Assembly (NCBI RefSeq): GCF_001425025.1
Contig: NZ_LMDE01000011.1
Span: 1-64,000 of the forward strand
Source of the DNA: Nocardioides sp. Root122
Lineage (GTDB): Bacteria; Actinomycetota; Actinomycetes; Propionibacteriales; Nocardioidaceae
Reading direction: 5' to 3'
DNA length: 64,000 nt
Shown piece by piece: positions 36,956-45,914 of this stretch. The stretch's first letter is position 1. Each line of letters starts with the position of its first letter. Under the pieces are notes generated by a model that had not been told where the DNA came from, ran no database searches, and saw only the letters and a program-made list of their open reading frames with translations. Made by a program: the position numbers and the translations under genes.

Positions 36956-38316
36956 CGTCGTCCCACCACCTTGTCGTAGAGGTCGGTCAGTCGGTCGTCG
37001 GGGTCGTGCACCGCCTTGACACGCGCCAGGTGGGCGCCGTCGTAGAGGCGGTCGAACTCCTCGCGCTCGTAGAACGCCTCGGAGTAGAGGCTCTTGTGGC
37101 CGCCGAGCTCGGTGACCTTCGCCTCGATCGCGCGGTTGCGCGGGGAGCTGGGAGCCTCGGGCCCGACGTTGACGACGCCCCAGAAGCCCACGTTGACGTA
37201 GGTGGTGCCGCTGGTCAGCGGGTAGCCGGGCCACGGCCGGTCCTCGCCCTGGCGCCGCAGCCGCAGCGGGCACAGCCACACCGGGCGCATGCCGACGTCG
37301 CGGTCGAACCACTCGAGGAACTCCGCGAGGCGGGCGACCGGGATCTCCACGTCCTGCACGACGCGCTCGCCCTGCGGCCGTCCCGCTCGCCGGTCGAGCC
37401 GGTCGCCGATGCCGAAGCGCCGGTCGAGCGCCACGAGCTTCCAGTAGACGTCGGAGCGGCGGAGCCGGCGCGGCCAGACGCGACGGACGAGCGGGTGCTG
37501 GGCACCGAAGGCCCGCGAGCACCAGAACCAGTCGGTGTCCCAGCGCCAGAGGTAGTCGTGGACGGTCAGGCGGTCGGTGGTGCGCTGCTGGAGCGAGCGG
37601 TAGTAGACCTGCTGGCCGGTGTAGTCGCTCGTGGGGCCGGGCTCGTCGGTCCAGCGGGCGAGCGTCAGGTAGAGCTCGTCGGGCGAGAACGCGACGCCGT
37701 CGAGGCCGTCGACGCGCTCGCCGGCCCACTCCCGCTCGTCGACGATCCGCGCCACCGCGCCCGCGAGCGTCGCGGCGTCGTCGAAGCGGACGTGGCGGAG
37801 GGCGGCGTAGGCCGGGACGGGCTCGAGCTCGATGCGCAGCCGGGTGGCGTAGCCGAGGGAGCCGTAGGAGTTGGGGAAGGCGTCGAAGAGGTCGTCTCCC
37901 GGCTTGGTCGTCACGATCTCGCCGGAGCCGGTGACGACGTCCATCTCGAGGACGGACTCGTGCGGCAGGCCGCTGCGGAAGCTGGTCGACTCGATGCCCA
38001 GACCGGTGACCGCACCGCCGAGGGTGATCGTCTTCAGCTGGGGCACCACGAGGGGGATGCGCCCGTGGGCGAGCGTCGCCTCGACCAGGTGCTCGTAGGT
38101 GCACATGCCCTGCACCTCGGCGACGTCGCCGTCGACCTCGATCACGCCCTGGAGGCCGCTGACGTCGAGGCCGGTGCCGGGCTCGGGCCGGCCACGGAAG
38201 AGGTTGCTGGTGCGCTTGGCCAGCCGGACGGGTGCCCCGGGTGGCAGCGCGGCGTAGGACTCACGGAGCCGTGCCACGCCGCGCTCGTGCTCGTCCCACC
38301 CCAGCGGCATGCCCAC
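36952..38316 (-). CDS. bfaA: FAD-binding oxidoreductase for 10-methyl fatty acids (BfaA/TmsA)
   Basis: 454-residue PCMH-type FAD protein. The N-terminal FAD domain holds RLAKRTSNLFRGR, VQGMCTYEHLVEATLAHGRIPLVVPQLKTITLGGAVTGLGIES and ATRLRIELEPVPA; the C-terminal half contains VWLCPLRLRR and a YVNVGFWG-type block, as in mycobacterial Rv3719-like proteins. It should reduce the 10-methylene intermediate made by BfaB with NAD(P)H. GTG 38316 has TAGCGT (38323-38328) six bases upstream, so this is the promoter-proximal, leaderless gene of the pair. Confidence 0.82.
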   Translation of the reverse strand: MGMPLGWDEHERGVARLRESYAALPPGAPVRLAKRTSNLFRGRPEPGTGLDVSGLQGVIEVDGDVAEVQGMCTYEHLVEATLAHGRIPLVVPQLKTITLGGAVTGLGIESTSFRSGLPHESVLEMDVVTGSGEIVTTKPGDDLFDAFPNSYGSLGYATRLRIELEPVPAYAALRHVRFDDAATLAGAVARIVDEREWAGERVDGLDGVAFSPDELYLTLARWTDEPGPTSDYTGQQVYYRSLQQRTTDRLTVHDYLWRWDTDWFWCSRAFGAQHPLVRRVWPRRLRRSDVYWKLVALDRRFGIGDRLDRRAGRPQGERVVQDVEIPVARLAEFLEWFDRDVGMRPVWLCPLRLRRQGEDRPWPGYPLTSGTTYVNVGFWGVVNVGPEAPSSPRNRAIEAKVTELGGHKSLYSEAFYEREEFDRLYDGAHLARVKAVHDPDDRLTDLYDKVVGRR

Positions 38317-38398
38317 GGTGCCACGCTAGCGAGTGCGGGCGCGCCTTGGCGAGGGCGTTGTGGCGTGCGCCACTGCCGACCGCCGTCGGCGGAGGGGG

Positions 38399-38752
38399 TC
38401 AGTGGGCGTGCGTGCTGGACCGCGTGTGGATCCGACCGGCCGGGTCGCCGACCAGGATCGGCACGCCGGCACCGGCGAACTCGCTCGCGGCGTGGACGTC
38501 CGTGAGGTCGCCGTCGGTGAGCACGACCCCGGCCTCGAGCCCGGTGGAGCCCGACGAGAGCGCCATGGCGACGCACACCTCCAGCGCCGACAGGCGCAGG
38601 TGCGGGAGCCGGGTGCTCGCGGCGGCGTAGGTCCTGCCGTCGAGGTCGCGGACCGCAGCTCCTTCGCGCGATCGGGCACGGGCGCGGGTGGCCCGCGCCA
38701 GGGTCACCAGCTTGGCGTCCTCGGGGCTGAGGTCGGCCGACAGGTCGTTCAT
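38399..38752 (-). CDS. Degenerate cytidine deaminase-like protein
   Basis: 117 residues with the outline of a short cytidine deaminase (SPEDAKLVTLARATRARARSREGAAVRDLDGRTYAAAS, then LSALEVCVAMALSSG and VVLTDGDL). The catalytic HAE/CAE motif reads AAS and the PCxxC zinc cysteines are absent, so it cannot be a normal zinc deaminase. Its locus, between the CNNM gene block and era, is where actinomycetes keep cdd. It overlaps the HxlR gene by four bases. Either a repurposed fold or a decaying gene. Confidence 0.72.
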   Translation of the reverse strand: MNDLSADLSPEDAKLVTLARATRARARSREGAAVRDLDGRTYAAASTRLPHLRLSALEVCVAMALSSGSTGLEAGVVLTDGDLTDVHAASEFAGAGVPILVGDPAGRIHTRSSTHAH

Positions 38753-39441
38753 GGCGCCAGCCTAGTGAGCGGGCGCGGGACGCCGGCGAAGGGCGAGAGC
38801 AGGAACCATCCCGGCAGGGCGGCGGCGACCTCCCTGCTCGCGACCACGCGCACCGAGCCGTCACCGCGGGCCGCGCTCCAGGCCTTGTCGCCGCGCCACA
38901 CCTCGGTGAGCGTGCGGAGGGAGGTCTGCACGGAGGCGACCGGTTCGTCGCCGGGGTCGTCGTCGCACACGTCGACGTCGCCCGAGGAGATCACCAGCCA
39001 CCAGCGCGCCAGGTCGACCTCGACGTCGTCGAACTCGAAGGCCAGCACGGTCCGGCGGGCCGGCACCCGGCCGTGGTCGACGTTGCGGTGCATGTCCCAC
39101 AGCAGCAGCTTGGGGTCGAGGTCGGGATCGGCGAGGTCGGGGATCCAGCGGGTCCCCCACGTGCCGAGCGCCTCCACGACCGGACGCAGCTCCTCACCCG
39201 CCTCGGTGAGCCGGTAGCGCACCTCGCCATCGGTCTCCTCGCGGGTGATCACGCCGGCGCGGACCAGCTGCTGGAGCCGGCGCGAGAGGAGGGTGGGCGA
39301 CATCCTCGGCAGGCCGCGACGCAGCTCGTTGAAGTGCTCGCTGCCGACCACCAGCTCGCGCACGACGAGCAGCGTCCAGCGCTCGTCGAGCAGCTCCATG
39401 GCCTTCGCGACGGGGCAGAACTGGCTGTAGCTGGCGCCCAT
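38749..39441 (-). CDS. HxlR-family transcriptional regulator with C-terminal sterol-carrier-like domain
   Basis: 230 residues. The first 100 form an HxlR winged helix (QFCPVAKAMELLDERWTLLVVRELVVG, MSPTLLSRRLQQLVRAGVITREE, YRLTEAGEELRPVVEALGTW). The rest has an SCP2-like pattern (VLAFEFDDVEVDLARWWLVIS, TEVWRGDKAW), a known fusion in actinomycete HxlR proteins, which could bind a lipid-like effector. ATG 39441 has TAGCGT (39448-39453) six bases upstream. It diverges from the methyltransferase gene and is its most likely regulator. Confidence 0.85.
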   Translation of the reverse strand: MGASYSQFCPVAKAMELLDERWTLLVVRELVVGSEHFNELRRGLPRMSPTLLSRRLQQLVRAGVITREETDGEVRYRLTEAGEELRPVVEALGTWGTRWIPDLADPDLDPKLLLWDMHRNVDHGRVPARRTVLAFEFDDVEVDLARWWLVISSGDVDVCDDDPGDEPVASVQTSLRTLTEVWRGDKAWSAARGDGSVRVVASREVAAALPGWFLLSPFAGVPRPLTRLAP

Positions 39442-39553
39442 GACGGCACGCTACGCCGCCCGCACGCGGTGGTACAGATCGTTCACTCGCCGCCGCGCGC
39501 GGCGCCTCCTAGCGTCCTCGGCACCACCTCGAAGCGCTCTGGAAGGAGCCGGC

Positions 39554-40384
39554 ATGACCAGTCAGACCGTGGCAGCGACCCTCGACGAGGACGCGGCCCT
39601 CAAGCAGAAGCACCGGACCATGTGGGCCGCCGGCCACTACGACCGGGTCGCGGACGAGATCATCCCGATGCTCGGCGACCGGGTGGTCTCCACCCTGGGG
39701 ATCATCCCGGGCGAGCGGGTGCTCGACGTCGCGGCCGGCACCGGCAACGCCGCCGTCCCGGCCGCCCGCGCCGGCGCGCGCGTGGTCGCCTCCGACCTGA
39801 CCCCCGAGCTCCTCGACCTGGGCCGCACCCGGCACCCGGGGCTCGACATCGAGTGGACGGTCGCCGACGCCGAGGCACTGCCCTGGCCCGAGGCGTCGTA
39901 CGACGTGGTGGTGAGCACGGTGGGCGTGATGTTCGCGCCGCACCACCAGGCGGCGGCCGACGAGCTGCTGCGCGTGCTGCGACCCGGTGGCCGGTTCGGG
40001 CTGGCCAGCTGGACGCCGGAGGGCTTCGTCGGGCGGCTCTTCGCGACGATGAAGGAGTTCGTGCCGCCGCCGCCGGCCGGCGTGCAGCCCCCACCGCTCT
40101 GGGGCGACGAGGCGCACGTGCGTGCGCTGCTCGGCGACCGGGTCGAGGCCCTCGAGCACCGACGGGCGTACGTCGACGTGGACGTGTTCGCCGGTCCGGG
40201 CGACTTCCGCACCTACTTCCGCGACAACTACGGCCCGACCCTCGTCGCCTACCGCGGACTGGCCGACCAGCCCGCGCGGACGGCTGAGCTCGACGCGGCC
40301 CTCGACGGGCTCGCGGCGGAGTTCCGCGACGCGTCGGGACGGATGCGGTGGGAGTACGTGCTGGTCAGCGGCCGGAGGCGTTGA
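39554..40384 (+). CDS. SAM-dependent methyltransferase next to HxlR
   Basis: 276-residue UbiE-type methyltransferase. SAM motif I VLDVAAGTGNAAVPAA, then RVVASDLTPELLDLGR, VADAEALPWPEASYDVVVSTVGVMFAPHH and LRVLRPGGRFGLASWTPEG. ATG 39554 has GGAAGGAG at 39541-39548, giving the start. It converges on the CNNM gene with a 20-base overlap of the 3' ends. The substrate is unknown; the divergent HxlR neighbour suggests an inducible detoxification or secondary-metabolite step. Confidence 0.85.
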   Translation: MTSQTVAATLDEDAALKQKHRTMWAAGHYDRVADEIIPMLGDRVVSTLGIIPGERVLDVAAGTGNAAVPAARAGARVVASDLTPELLDLGRTRHPGLDIEWTVADAEALPWPEASYDVVVSTVGVMFAPHHQAAADELLRVLRPGGRFGLASWTPEGFVGRLFATMKEFVPPPPAGVQPPPLWGDEAHVRALLGDRVEALEHRRAYVDVDVFAGPGDFRTYFRDNYGPTLVAYRGLADQPARTAELDAALDGLAAEFRDASGRMRWEYVLVSGRRR

Positions 40385-41684
40385 CGCCCGGGTGGGCGTC
40401 GTCCGCGGCGGCGTCGTCGTCGCCCAGCACCGTGACGAGCACGGTCTCGATCTTGTTGCGGCGCCCCGTCGCCCGCTCGGCCTCGAGCCGGAGGCCGTGG
40501 CACTCCACGACCGAGCCGGGGATCGGGACCTTGCCCAGGTGCTTGGCCATCAGGCCGCCCACGCTGTCGACGTCGTCGTCCTCGACGTCGAAGCCGACCA
40601 GCTCGTCGAGGTCGTCGACCGGGTAGCGCGAGGAGACCCGGATGGCCCCGCCCTCGAGGTGCTCGACCTCGACCTCCTCGGCGTCGTACTCGTCGGTGAT
40701 CTCGCCGACGATCTCCTCCAGGACGTCCTCGATGGTGACCAGGCCGGCGGTGCCGCCGTACTCGTCGACGACGACGGCGATGTGCTGCCGGCGGGCCTGG
40801 AGCTCGCTGAGCAGGGCATCGACGGGCTTGGAGTCCGGGACGTAGTGCACCGGGCGCATCACCTCGTCGACCCGCTGGGTGAACTCCACGTCGGGCGCCT
40901 CGAAGTCGCGGCGGACGAGGTCCTTGAGGTAGGCCATGCCGACGATGTCGTCGAGGTTCTCGTCGATGACCGGGATGCGGGAGTAGCCGCTGCGCAGGAA
41001 CAGCGAGAGCGTCTGGCGCAGGTTCTTGTGGCGCTCGACGTAGACCACGTCGGGCCGCGGCACCATCACCTCGCGGGTGATCGTGTCACCGAGCTCGAAG
41101 ACCGAGTGGATCATCCTGCGCTCGCCGGACTCGATGACCGCGGACGCCTCGGCGAGGTCGACCAGCTCGCGCAGCTCGGTCTCGGTGGAGAACGGCCCCT
41201 CGCTGAAGCCCTTGCCCGGCGTGATGGCGTTGCCGAGCATGATCAGCAGGGCCGGGATCGGGCCGAGGATCGTGGTCACCATCGACAGTGGCCCGGCCGA
41301 GAGCAGCGCGACCTTCACGTCGTGCTGGCGGCCCACCGTGCGCGGCGCGACGCCGATCGCGACGAACGAGACGACCAGCATCACGCCGATCGTGGTGGAC
41401 ACCGTCGGCAGCAGGTCGCCGTGGAAGGCGTCGCGGGCCCAGGTGGCGACCAGCACGATGGCGCTGATCTCGCACAGCAGCCGCAGCAGCAGCGCGGTGT
41501 TGAGGTAGCGGGGAGGGTCGTCGAGGAGCAGCACCAGGCGCGCGGCGCCGGGACGGCCCTCGGCCCTGAGCTCCTCGGCGCGGGCGCGGGAGAAGCCGTT
41601 GAGCGCGGCGTCGGCGGCCGAGAAGAGTCCTGCGAGCAGGACCAGCACCGCCGCCGACCCGAGCTGCCAGATGTCGGCGGTCAT
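40365..41684 (-). CDS. Hemolysin/CNNM-type transporter with CBS domains
   Basis: 439 residues. N-terminal CNNM domain with three or four membrane helices (WQLGSAAVLVLLAGLFSAADAAL, ISAIVLVATWARD and two more), a pair of CBS domains (REVMVPRPDVVYV, GYSRIPVIDENLDDIVGMAYLKD, HIAVVVDEYGGTAGLVTIEDVLEEIVGEI) and a C-terminal CorC_HlyC domain. Such proteins are linked to magnesium or cobalt efflux rather than hemolysis. Upstream neighbours ybeY and phoH give the conserved actinobacterial order. Confidence 0.9.
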   Translation of the reverse strand: MTADIWQLGSAAVLVLLAGLFSAADAALNGFSRARAEELRAEGRPGAARLVLLLDDPPRYLNTALLLRLLCEISAIVLVATWARDAFHGDLLPTVSTTIGVMLVVSFVAIGVAPRTVGRQHDVKVALLSAGPLSMVTTILGPIPALLIMLGNAITPGKGFSEGPFSTETELRELVDLAEASAVIESGERRMIHSVFELGDTITREVMVPRPDVVYVERHKNLRQTLSLFLRSGYSRIPVIDENLDDIVGMAYLKDLVRRDFEAPDVEFTQRVDEVMRPVHYVPDSKPVDALLSELQARRQHIAVVVDEYGGTAGLVTIEDVLEEIVGEITDEYDAEEVEVEHLEGGAIRVSSRYPVDDLDELVGFDVEDDDVDSVGGLMAKHLGKVPIPGSVVECHGLRLEAERATGRRNKIETVLVTVLGDDDAAADDAHPGVNASGR

Positions 41685-41698
41685 GTCAGGAGGTCATC

Positions 41699-42160
41699 TC
41701 AGGAGGGGTCCGGAGTGGAGCGCCACTTCCCGAGCAGCTCGTCCTGGAGGCCGAACATCACGGCATGCTCCTCGGGCTCGGCGTGGTCGTAGCCGAGGAG
41801 GTGCAGGATGCCGTGCACCGTGAGCAGGTCGATCTCCGCCTCGCGGCCGTGGCCGGCCTCGACGCCCTGCCGCTCGGCGACCGACGGCGACAGCACCAGG
41901 TCGCCGAGGACGCCCTCCTCGGGCTCCTCGTTGACCTTGCCCGGCCGCAGCTCGTCCATCGGGAAGGCGAGCACGTCGGTGGGGCCCTCCTTCTCCATCC
42001 ACTGCCCGTTGAGCCCGGCGATGGTGTCCTCGTCGACGGCCTTGATGCACAGCTCGGCCTGCGGGTGCACCCGCATCTCGTCCATGACGAAGCGCGCGAG
42101 CCGCGACAGCCGGCGCACGTCGAGGTCGACGCCGGACTCGTTGAGGACCTCGATGCTCAT
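41699..42160 (-). CDS. ybeY: Endoribonuclease YbeY
   Basis: 153-residue single-strand RNase needed for rRNA maturation and ribosome quality control. The zinc signature [11 protein letters not shown] has H116, H120 and H126. Upstream, [10 protein letters not shown] and GDLVLSP are the other conserved parts. The start overlaps the phoH stop by four bases (ATGA), so it is translationally coupled to phoH. Confidence 0.95.
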   Translation of the reverse strand: MSIEVLNESGVDLDVRRLSRLARFVMDEMRVHPQAELCIKAVDEDTIAGLNGQWMEKEGPTDVLAFPMDELRPGKVNEEPEEGVLGDLVLSPSVAERQGVEAGHGREAEIDLLTVHGILHLLGYDHAEPEEHAVMFGLQDELLGKWRSTPDPS

Positions 42161-43179
42161 CGCGGCCCCCGCTCGGCCTTCTTCGGGCCCGCGGGCGTGC
42201 GCTGGTTGTCGGCGTCGAAGACCTCGTAGGCCTCGACGATCCGACCCACCAGCCGGTGGCGTACGACGTCGGTGCCGGTCAGGCGGCAGAAGGAGATGTC
42301 CTCGACGCCGTCCAGGATGCCCTCCACGACGCGGAGGCCGGACTTGGTGCCCGACGGGAGGTCGACCTGGCTGGTGTCGCCGGTGACGACGATCCGCGAG
42401 CCGAAGCCCAGGCGGGTCAGGAACATCTTCATCTGCTCCGGCGTGGTGTTCTGCGCCTCGTCGAGGATGATGAAGGAGTCGTTGAGCGAGCGACCGCGCA
42501 GGAACGCCAGCGGCGCCACCTCGATGGTGCCCGCGGCCAGCAGCTTGGGGATCGTCTCGGGATCGACCATGTCGTGCAGCGCGTCGTAGAGCGGGCGCAG
42601 GTAGGGGTCGATCTTCTCGCTGAGCGTGCCGGGCAGGAAGCCGAGCCGCTCCCCCGCCTCGACGGCCGGGCGGCTCAGGATGATGCGGTTGACCTCCTTG
42701 GCCTGCAGCGCCTGCACGGCCTTGGCCATCGCCAGGTAGGTCTTGCCGGTGCCGGCCGGGCCGATGCCGAAGGTGATCGTGTGCTTGTCGATCGACTCGA
42801 CGTAGCGCTTCTGGTTGAGCGTCTTGGGTCGGATCGTGCGGCCGCGGTTGGACAGGATGTTGAGGCTCAGCACGTCGGCCGGGCGCTCCTGCGTCTCGGT
42901 GCGCAGCATCTGGATGATCCGCTCGACGGTCTCGCTGGTGACGCCCTGGCCGGTGCGCACGAGGGTCACGACCTCGTCGAGCAGCCGCTCGGCCATCGCC
43001 ACCTCGGCGGACTCGCCGGTCAGCGTGATGCGGTTGCCACGCACGTGCACGTCGGCCTGGAAGGCCCGCTCGATCAGCCGGAGGTGCTCGTCGCCCGGAC
43101 CGAGGACCGAGACCATGTCGATGCTGTTGGGTACGACGACGGTGTGGGTCGGTCGCACCTGTGGGGTCGTGTCAGTCAT
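42157..43179 (-). CDS. phoH: PhoH-like ATPase
   Basis: 340-residue cytoplasmic ATPase associated with RNA metabolism; it partners with YbeY. An N-terminal KH-like region (about 1-110) precedes the P-loop [15 protein letters not shown] (140-154), [17 protein letters not shown], the Walker [24 protein letters not shown] and sensor [14 protein letters not shown] 43179 gives the family start. First gene of phoH-ybeY-CNNM. Confidence 0.94.
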   Translation of the reverse strand: MTDTTPQVRPTHTVVVPNSIDMVSVLGPGDEHLRLIERAFQADVHVRGNRITLTGESAEVAMAERLLDEVVTLVRTGQGVTSETVERIIQMLRTETQERPADVLSLNILSNRGRTIRPKTLNQKRYVESIDKHTITFGIGPAGTGKTYLAMAKAVQALQAKEVNRIILSRPAVEAGERLGFLPGTLSEKIDPYLRPLYDALHDMVDPETIPKLLAAGTIEVAPLAFLRGRSLNDSFIILDEAQNTTPEQMKMFLTRLGFGSRIVVTGDTSQVDLPSGTKSGLRVVEGILDGVEDISFCRLTGTDVVRHRLVGRIVEAYEVFDADNQRTPAGPKKAERGPR

Positions 43180-43288
43180 GGATGCCCGTGACGGGCGGCC
43201 TTCCGGGTCGATGGCAGAGCCCCTCCATGCTACCGAGCAGGCGGCGTCCGGCCCACCCGGTTCGCCACCGCCCGGGCCCTGCCGGGCG

Positions 43289-44506
43289 TCAGGGGCGGGT
43301 GATCTGCAGCAGGCCCAGGCACATCTCGTCGGTGGTGCCCTCGCCCCAGACGACGTAGCGGTCGGGCTGGCCGTCGAAGGACGGGAGCTTGTCGCGCAGC
43401 CACTGCACGTGGCGGCACGTCACCTTCACCTGCTGGAAGGCGTCGAGGTGGATCGGTGCGATGGGCGTGCTGCCCTGGTCGTCGAAGTCCCAGACGGGGA
43501 TGTCGAGGATGGTCCTCGCCTGGGGTGTCCCGGGGTTCACCTCGATCGTGATCGAGCGCCCCAACAGGTGCATGTGACCGCCCACGCCGTGGATGGTCAT
43601 CGGCTCGGCGAGCGTCCGCACGCACGACTGCACCTCGCCCGGCTGTGGCTTCGTGCCGCAGAGGAGGTGGAGCAGGTCGGCGGTGTTGCCCTCGGCACCG
43701 AAGCGCTCCTTGACGTCCGCGAGCGCCGCGTCGCGGTCGCACAGCGGTCCGTCGTCGTGGGCGGCCCGGCACGGCAGCTCGACGGGCGCAGGCAGGAGCA
43801 TCGTGTGCAGCGCCTGGTAGCGCCGCTTGCCGGGAGCCAGCCGCAGCTGCGCGGCGGACGTGTCGGGAGCGACGCCGGCGAGCAGGTTGTAGTGGACCTG
43901 CATCACGATCCGGCTGCCCTTGGCCAGGCGCATGCCGTAGCCGGGCTTGACGACCGACTCCTTGCCGCCGGGCGCCCAGGCGCCGATCCAGGCGGCGTCG
44001 TCGACGTTCTGGAACTGGTCGAGGCCGGTGCCTCCGAAGCAGGTCCACCCCTCGCCGTCCTCGGCGGCGTCCTTGGCCTCGGCCGCCGCGACCTGCTCCG
44101 GCGGGACCCGGAACAGGATCACGTGGTGCACCACCTCGGGGTTGCCGGGAAGGACCTGCGTGCCGGTCAGCCACGTGTCCTTCTGCAGCTCCGGGTCGAG
44201 GAGGAAGCAGCGGTAGTCGTCGGTGCCGGTGCCGTAGGGGGCCGACGGGGTGTAGCTGCCCGGCATCGCGATCGTCGTACGCGACTCGCCTGCGCGCAGC
44301 GGTCGCGCCTTCGCGGGCTCGGCGTAGTGACCGTGCTCCTCGGCGGCGGCGTCCTCGGCGCTCGGCGAGGTGCTCGCCTGCTCGGTCGGCTGGGTGGCGC
44401 GGTCGTCGGCGTCGGCGCCGTCCGAGCCCGAACCGCTGCAGGCGGTCAGCGCCAGGAGCCCGGTGGCCAGGAGAGCGGCGAGGGCACGGGAGCGGGTGCG
44501 AGGCAT
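43289..44506 (-). CDS. Lipoprotein resembling PHM/DBH copper type II monooxygenase
   Basis: 405 residues: lipoprotein signal (LLALTAC, Cys23), an acidic/Ser spacer, then a two-domain body like eukaryotic peptidylglycine or dopamine monooxygenases. Candidate CuH ligands are H127, H128 (VVHHVILF) and H205 (MQVHYN); candidate CuM ligands are H311 and H313 (GGHMHLLG) and M395 (TTDEMC). Several paired Cys could form disulfides. It would hydroxylate a C-H bond outside the cell with O2 and a reductant; the substrate is unknown. ATG 44506 starts the signal peptide. Inserted between phoH and the HIT gene, a place usually free of such enzymes. Confidence 0.78.
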   Translation of the reverse strand: MPRTRSRALAALLATGLLALTACSGSGSDGADADDRATQPTEQASTSPSAEDAAAEEHGHYAEPAKARPLRAGESRTTIAMPGSYTPSAPYGTGTDDYRCFLLDPELQKDTWLTGTQVLPGNPEVVHHVILFRVPPEQVAAAEAKDAAEDGEGWTCFGGTGLDQFQNVDDAAWIGAWAPGGKESVVKPGYGMRLAKGSRIVMQVHYNLLAGVAPDTSAAQLRLAPGKRRYQALHTMLLPAPVELPCRAAHDDGPLCDRDAALADVKERFGAEGNTADLLHLLCGTKPQPGEVQSCVRTLAEPMTIHGVGGHMHLLGRSITIEVNPGTPQARTILDIPVWDFDDQGSTPIAPIHLDAFQQVKVTCRHVQWLRDKLPSFDGQPDRYVVWGEGTTDEMCLGLLQITRP

Positions 44507-44517
44507 CGGTGTCTCGA

Positions 44518-44871
44518 TCAGATCAGGGACTCGGTCATGCGGGATGAGCCGCCGAGCACGTGGAGGTGGGTGTGGAAGACGGTCTGGCCGGCACCGGAGC
44601 CGGTGTTGGCGATCAGCCGGTAGTCGGGGTTGCCGGCTGCGCGCGCGACCTCGTCGGCGAGGCTCACCAGGTGCCCGAGCGTGGCGGGGTCGGCGGCCGC
44701 GGAGGCGGCGGCGTTCTCGTGGTGGGCGTGCGGGATGACCAGCGCGTGGAAGGGCGCCTGCGGGTGGAGGTCCTTGATCGCGATCGCGTGGTCGTTGCGG
44801 CCCAGGACGTCGGCCGGGATCCCCCCGGCCACGATGGTGCAGAAGATGCAGTCGTCCGACCTGTCGCTCAT
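44518..44871 (-). CDS. HIT-family nucleotide-binding protein
   Basis: 117-residue HINT-type purine phosphoramidase-like protein. DDCIFCTIVAGGIPADVL at the N terminus, NTGSGAGQTVFHTHLHVLGG with the histidine triad (HTHLH), typical of branch I HIT proteins. Cytoplasmic, probably hydrolysing AMP-linked metabolites. It lies 11 bases before the copper monooxygenase gene, in the conserved rsmE-HIT-phoH neighbourhood. Confidence 0.92.
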   Translation of the reverse strand: MSDRSDDCIFCTIVAGGIPADVLGRNDHAIAIKDLHPQAPFHALVIPHAHHENAAASAAADPATLGHLVSLADEVARAAGNPDYRLIANTGSGAGQTVFHTHLHVLGGSSRMTESLI

Positions 44872-44946
44872 CCGTCCAGCCTAGGGTCTGACGCCCGCGG
44901 CGTGGGAGGGATCGGCAGGGACACGCGTCCAACTACCGTGACGCGC

Positions 44947-45906
44947 ATGACCTTCCCCTCTGCGCGCACCCCCGCGCGCGTACGCCGCTGGGCGGGCGCC
45001 GCGGCGCTCGTGGCCGGCAGCGTGGCGCTCGCCGCCTGCTCGTCCGACGACCCGGTGCCGGTGTCGGGCGATACGTCCGCGCCGACGAAGAAGCCGCGCC
45101 CCTCGTCCTCGAAGGAGCCGTCCGAGCAGCCGACGTCCGGCTCCGCCTCGGCGTCGTCCGAGCCGTCCGAGCCGGCGAGCACGGCCGTGCCCGTCTACTA
45201 CGTCGGGGACGGGCCGGGCGGTCGGCCGGTGCTGTTCCGTGAGTTCCACCGGGTGACGGGCGACCCGCTGACCGAGGCAGCGCGCCTCGTGGCCGGAGGC
45301 GGGGAGCCCGACGACCCCGACTACCGCACCCTGTGGCCGCAGGTCGAGATCACCTCGGCCCGTGCTGCCGACGGCGTGCTGGTGGTCGACATCCCGTCCG
45401 ACGCCTTCACCGAGCGCCCCGACGGCATGTCCAAGCGTGCGGCGAGGCTGGCCGTCCAGCAGCTGGTCTACACGCTGCAGGGCGTGCAGCAGGAGCGCCT
45501 CCCGGTGCAGCTCACGCGCGGCGGCAGCGACCCGCGCATCTTCGGCCTGCGAGCCGACGCGCCCTTCGAGCAGGTGAGCGCGCTGCGCACGCTGAGCCTG
45601 GTGAACATCACCTCGCCCGCCGAGGGCGCCACGGTCACCGGCGACACCCTGACGGTCACCGGCGTGGCCAACTCGTTCGAGGCGAGCGGCCCGTGCCGCC
45701 TGCTGGCGGGCGACCAGGAGGTGGCCCTCGCGGCCTACCAGGCCGAGGGCTGGATGGAGGACCGGCTCTTCCCGTTCGAGGTCGAGCTCCCGCTGGCCGA
45801 CGCGGGGACGGGAGACGTCGTGCTCCAGTGCGAGACCGACGACCCCAGCGGCGGTGCCGAGGGCAACGGGCCCAGCGTCGACACCAAGCTGATCCACGTC
45901 GGGTAG
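44947..45906 (+). CDS. GerMN-domain lipoprotein with Gmad2 Ig-like domain
   Basis: 319 residues. Signal and lipobox (SVALAAC, about residue 35), Ser/Pro/Glu spacer, then a GerMN-type domain (VPVYYVGD ... LTEAARLVAGG ... ARLAVQQLVYTLQG) and a C-terminal Gmad2 immunoglobulin-like domain (VNITSPAEGATVTGDTLTVTGVANSFEA to DTKLIHVG). In non-sporulating actinomycetes such proteins are envelope lipoproteins, sometimes with two-component systems. TACCGT (44934-44939) is seven bases before ATG, suggesting a leaderless start. It converges on rsmE. Confidence 0.85.
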   Translation: MTFPSARTPARVRRWAGAAALVAGSVALAACSSDDPVPVSGDTSAPTKKPRPSSSKEPSEQPTSGSASASSEPSEPASTAVPVYYVGDGPGGRPVLFREFHRVTGDPLTEAARLVAGGGEPDDPDYRTLWPQVEITSARAADGVLVVDIPSDAFTERPDGMSKRAARLAVQQLVYTLQGVQQERLPVQLTRGGSDPRIFGLRADAPFEQVSALRTLSLVNITSPAEGATVTGDTLTVTGVANSFEASGPCRLLAGDQEVALAAYQAEGWMEDRLFPFEVELPLADAGTGDVVLQCETDDPSGGAEGNGPSVDTKLIHVG

Positions 45907-45914
45907 CCGTCAAC

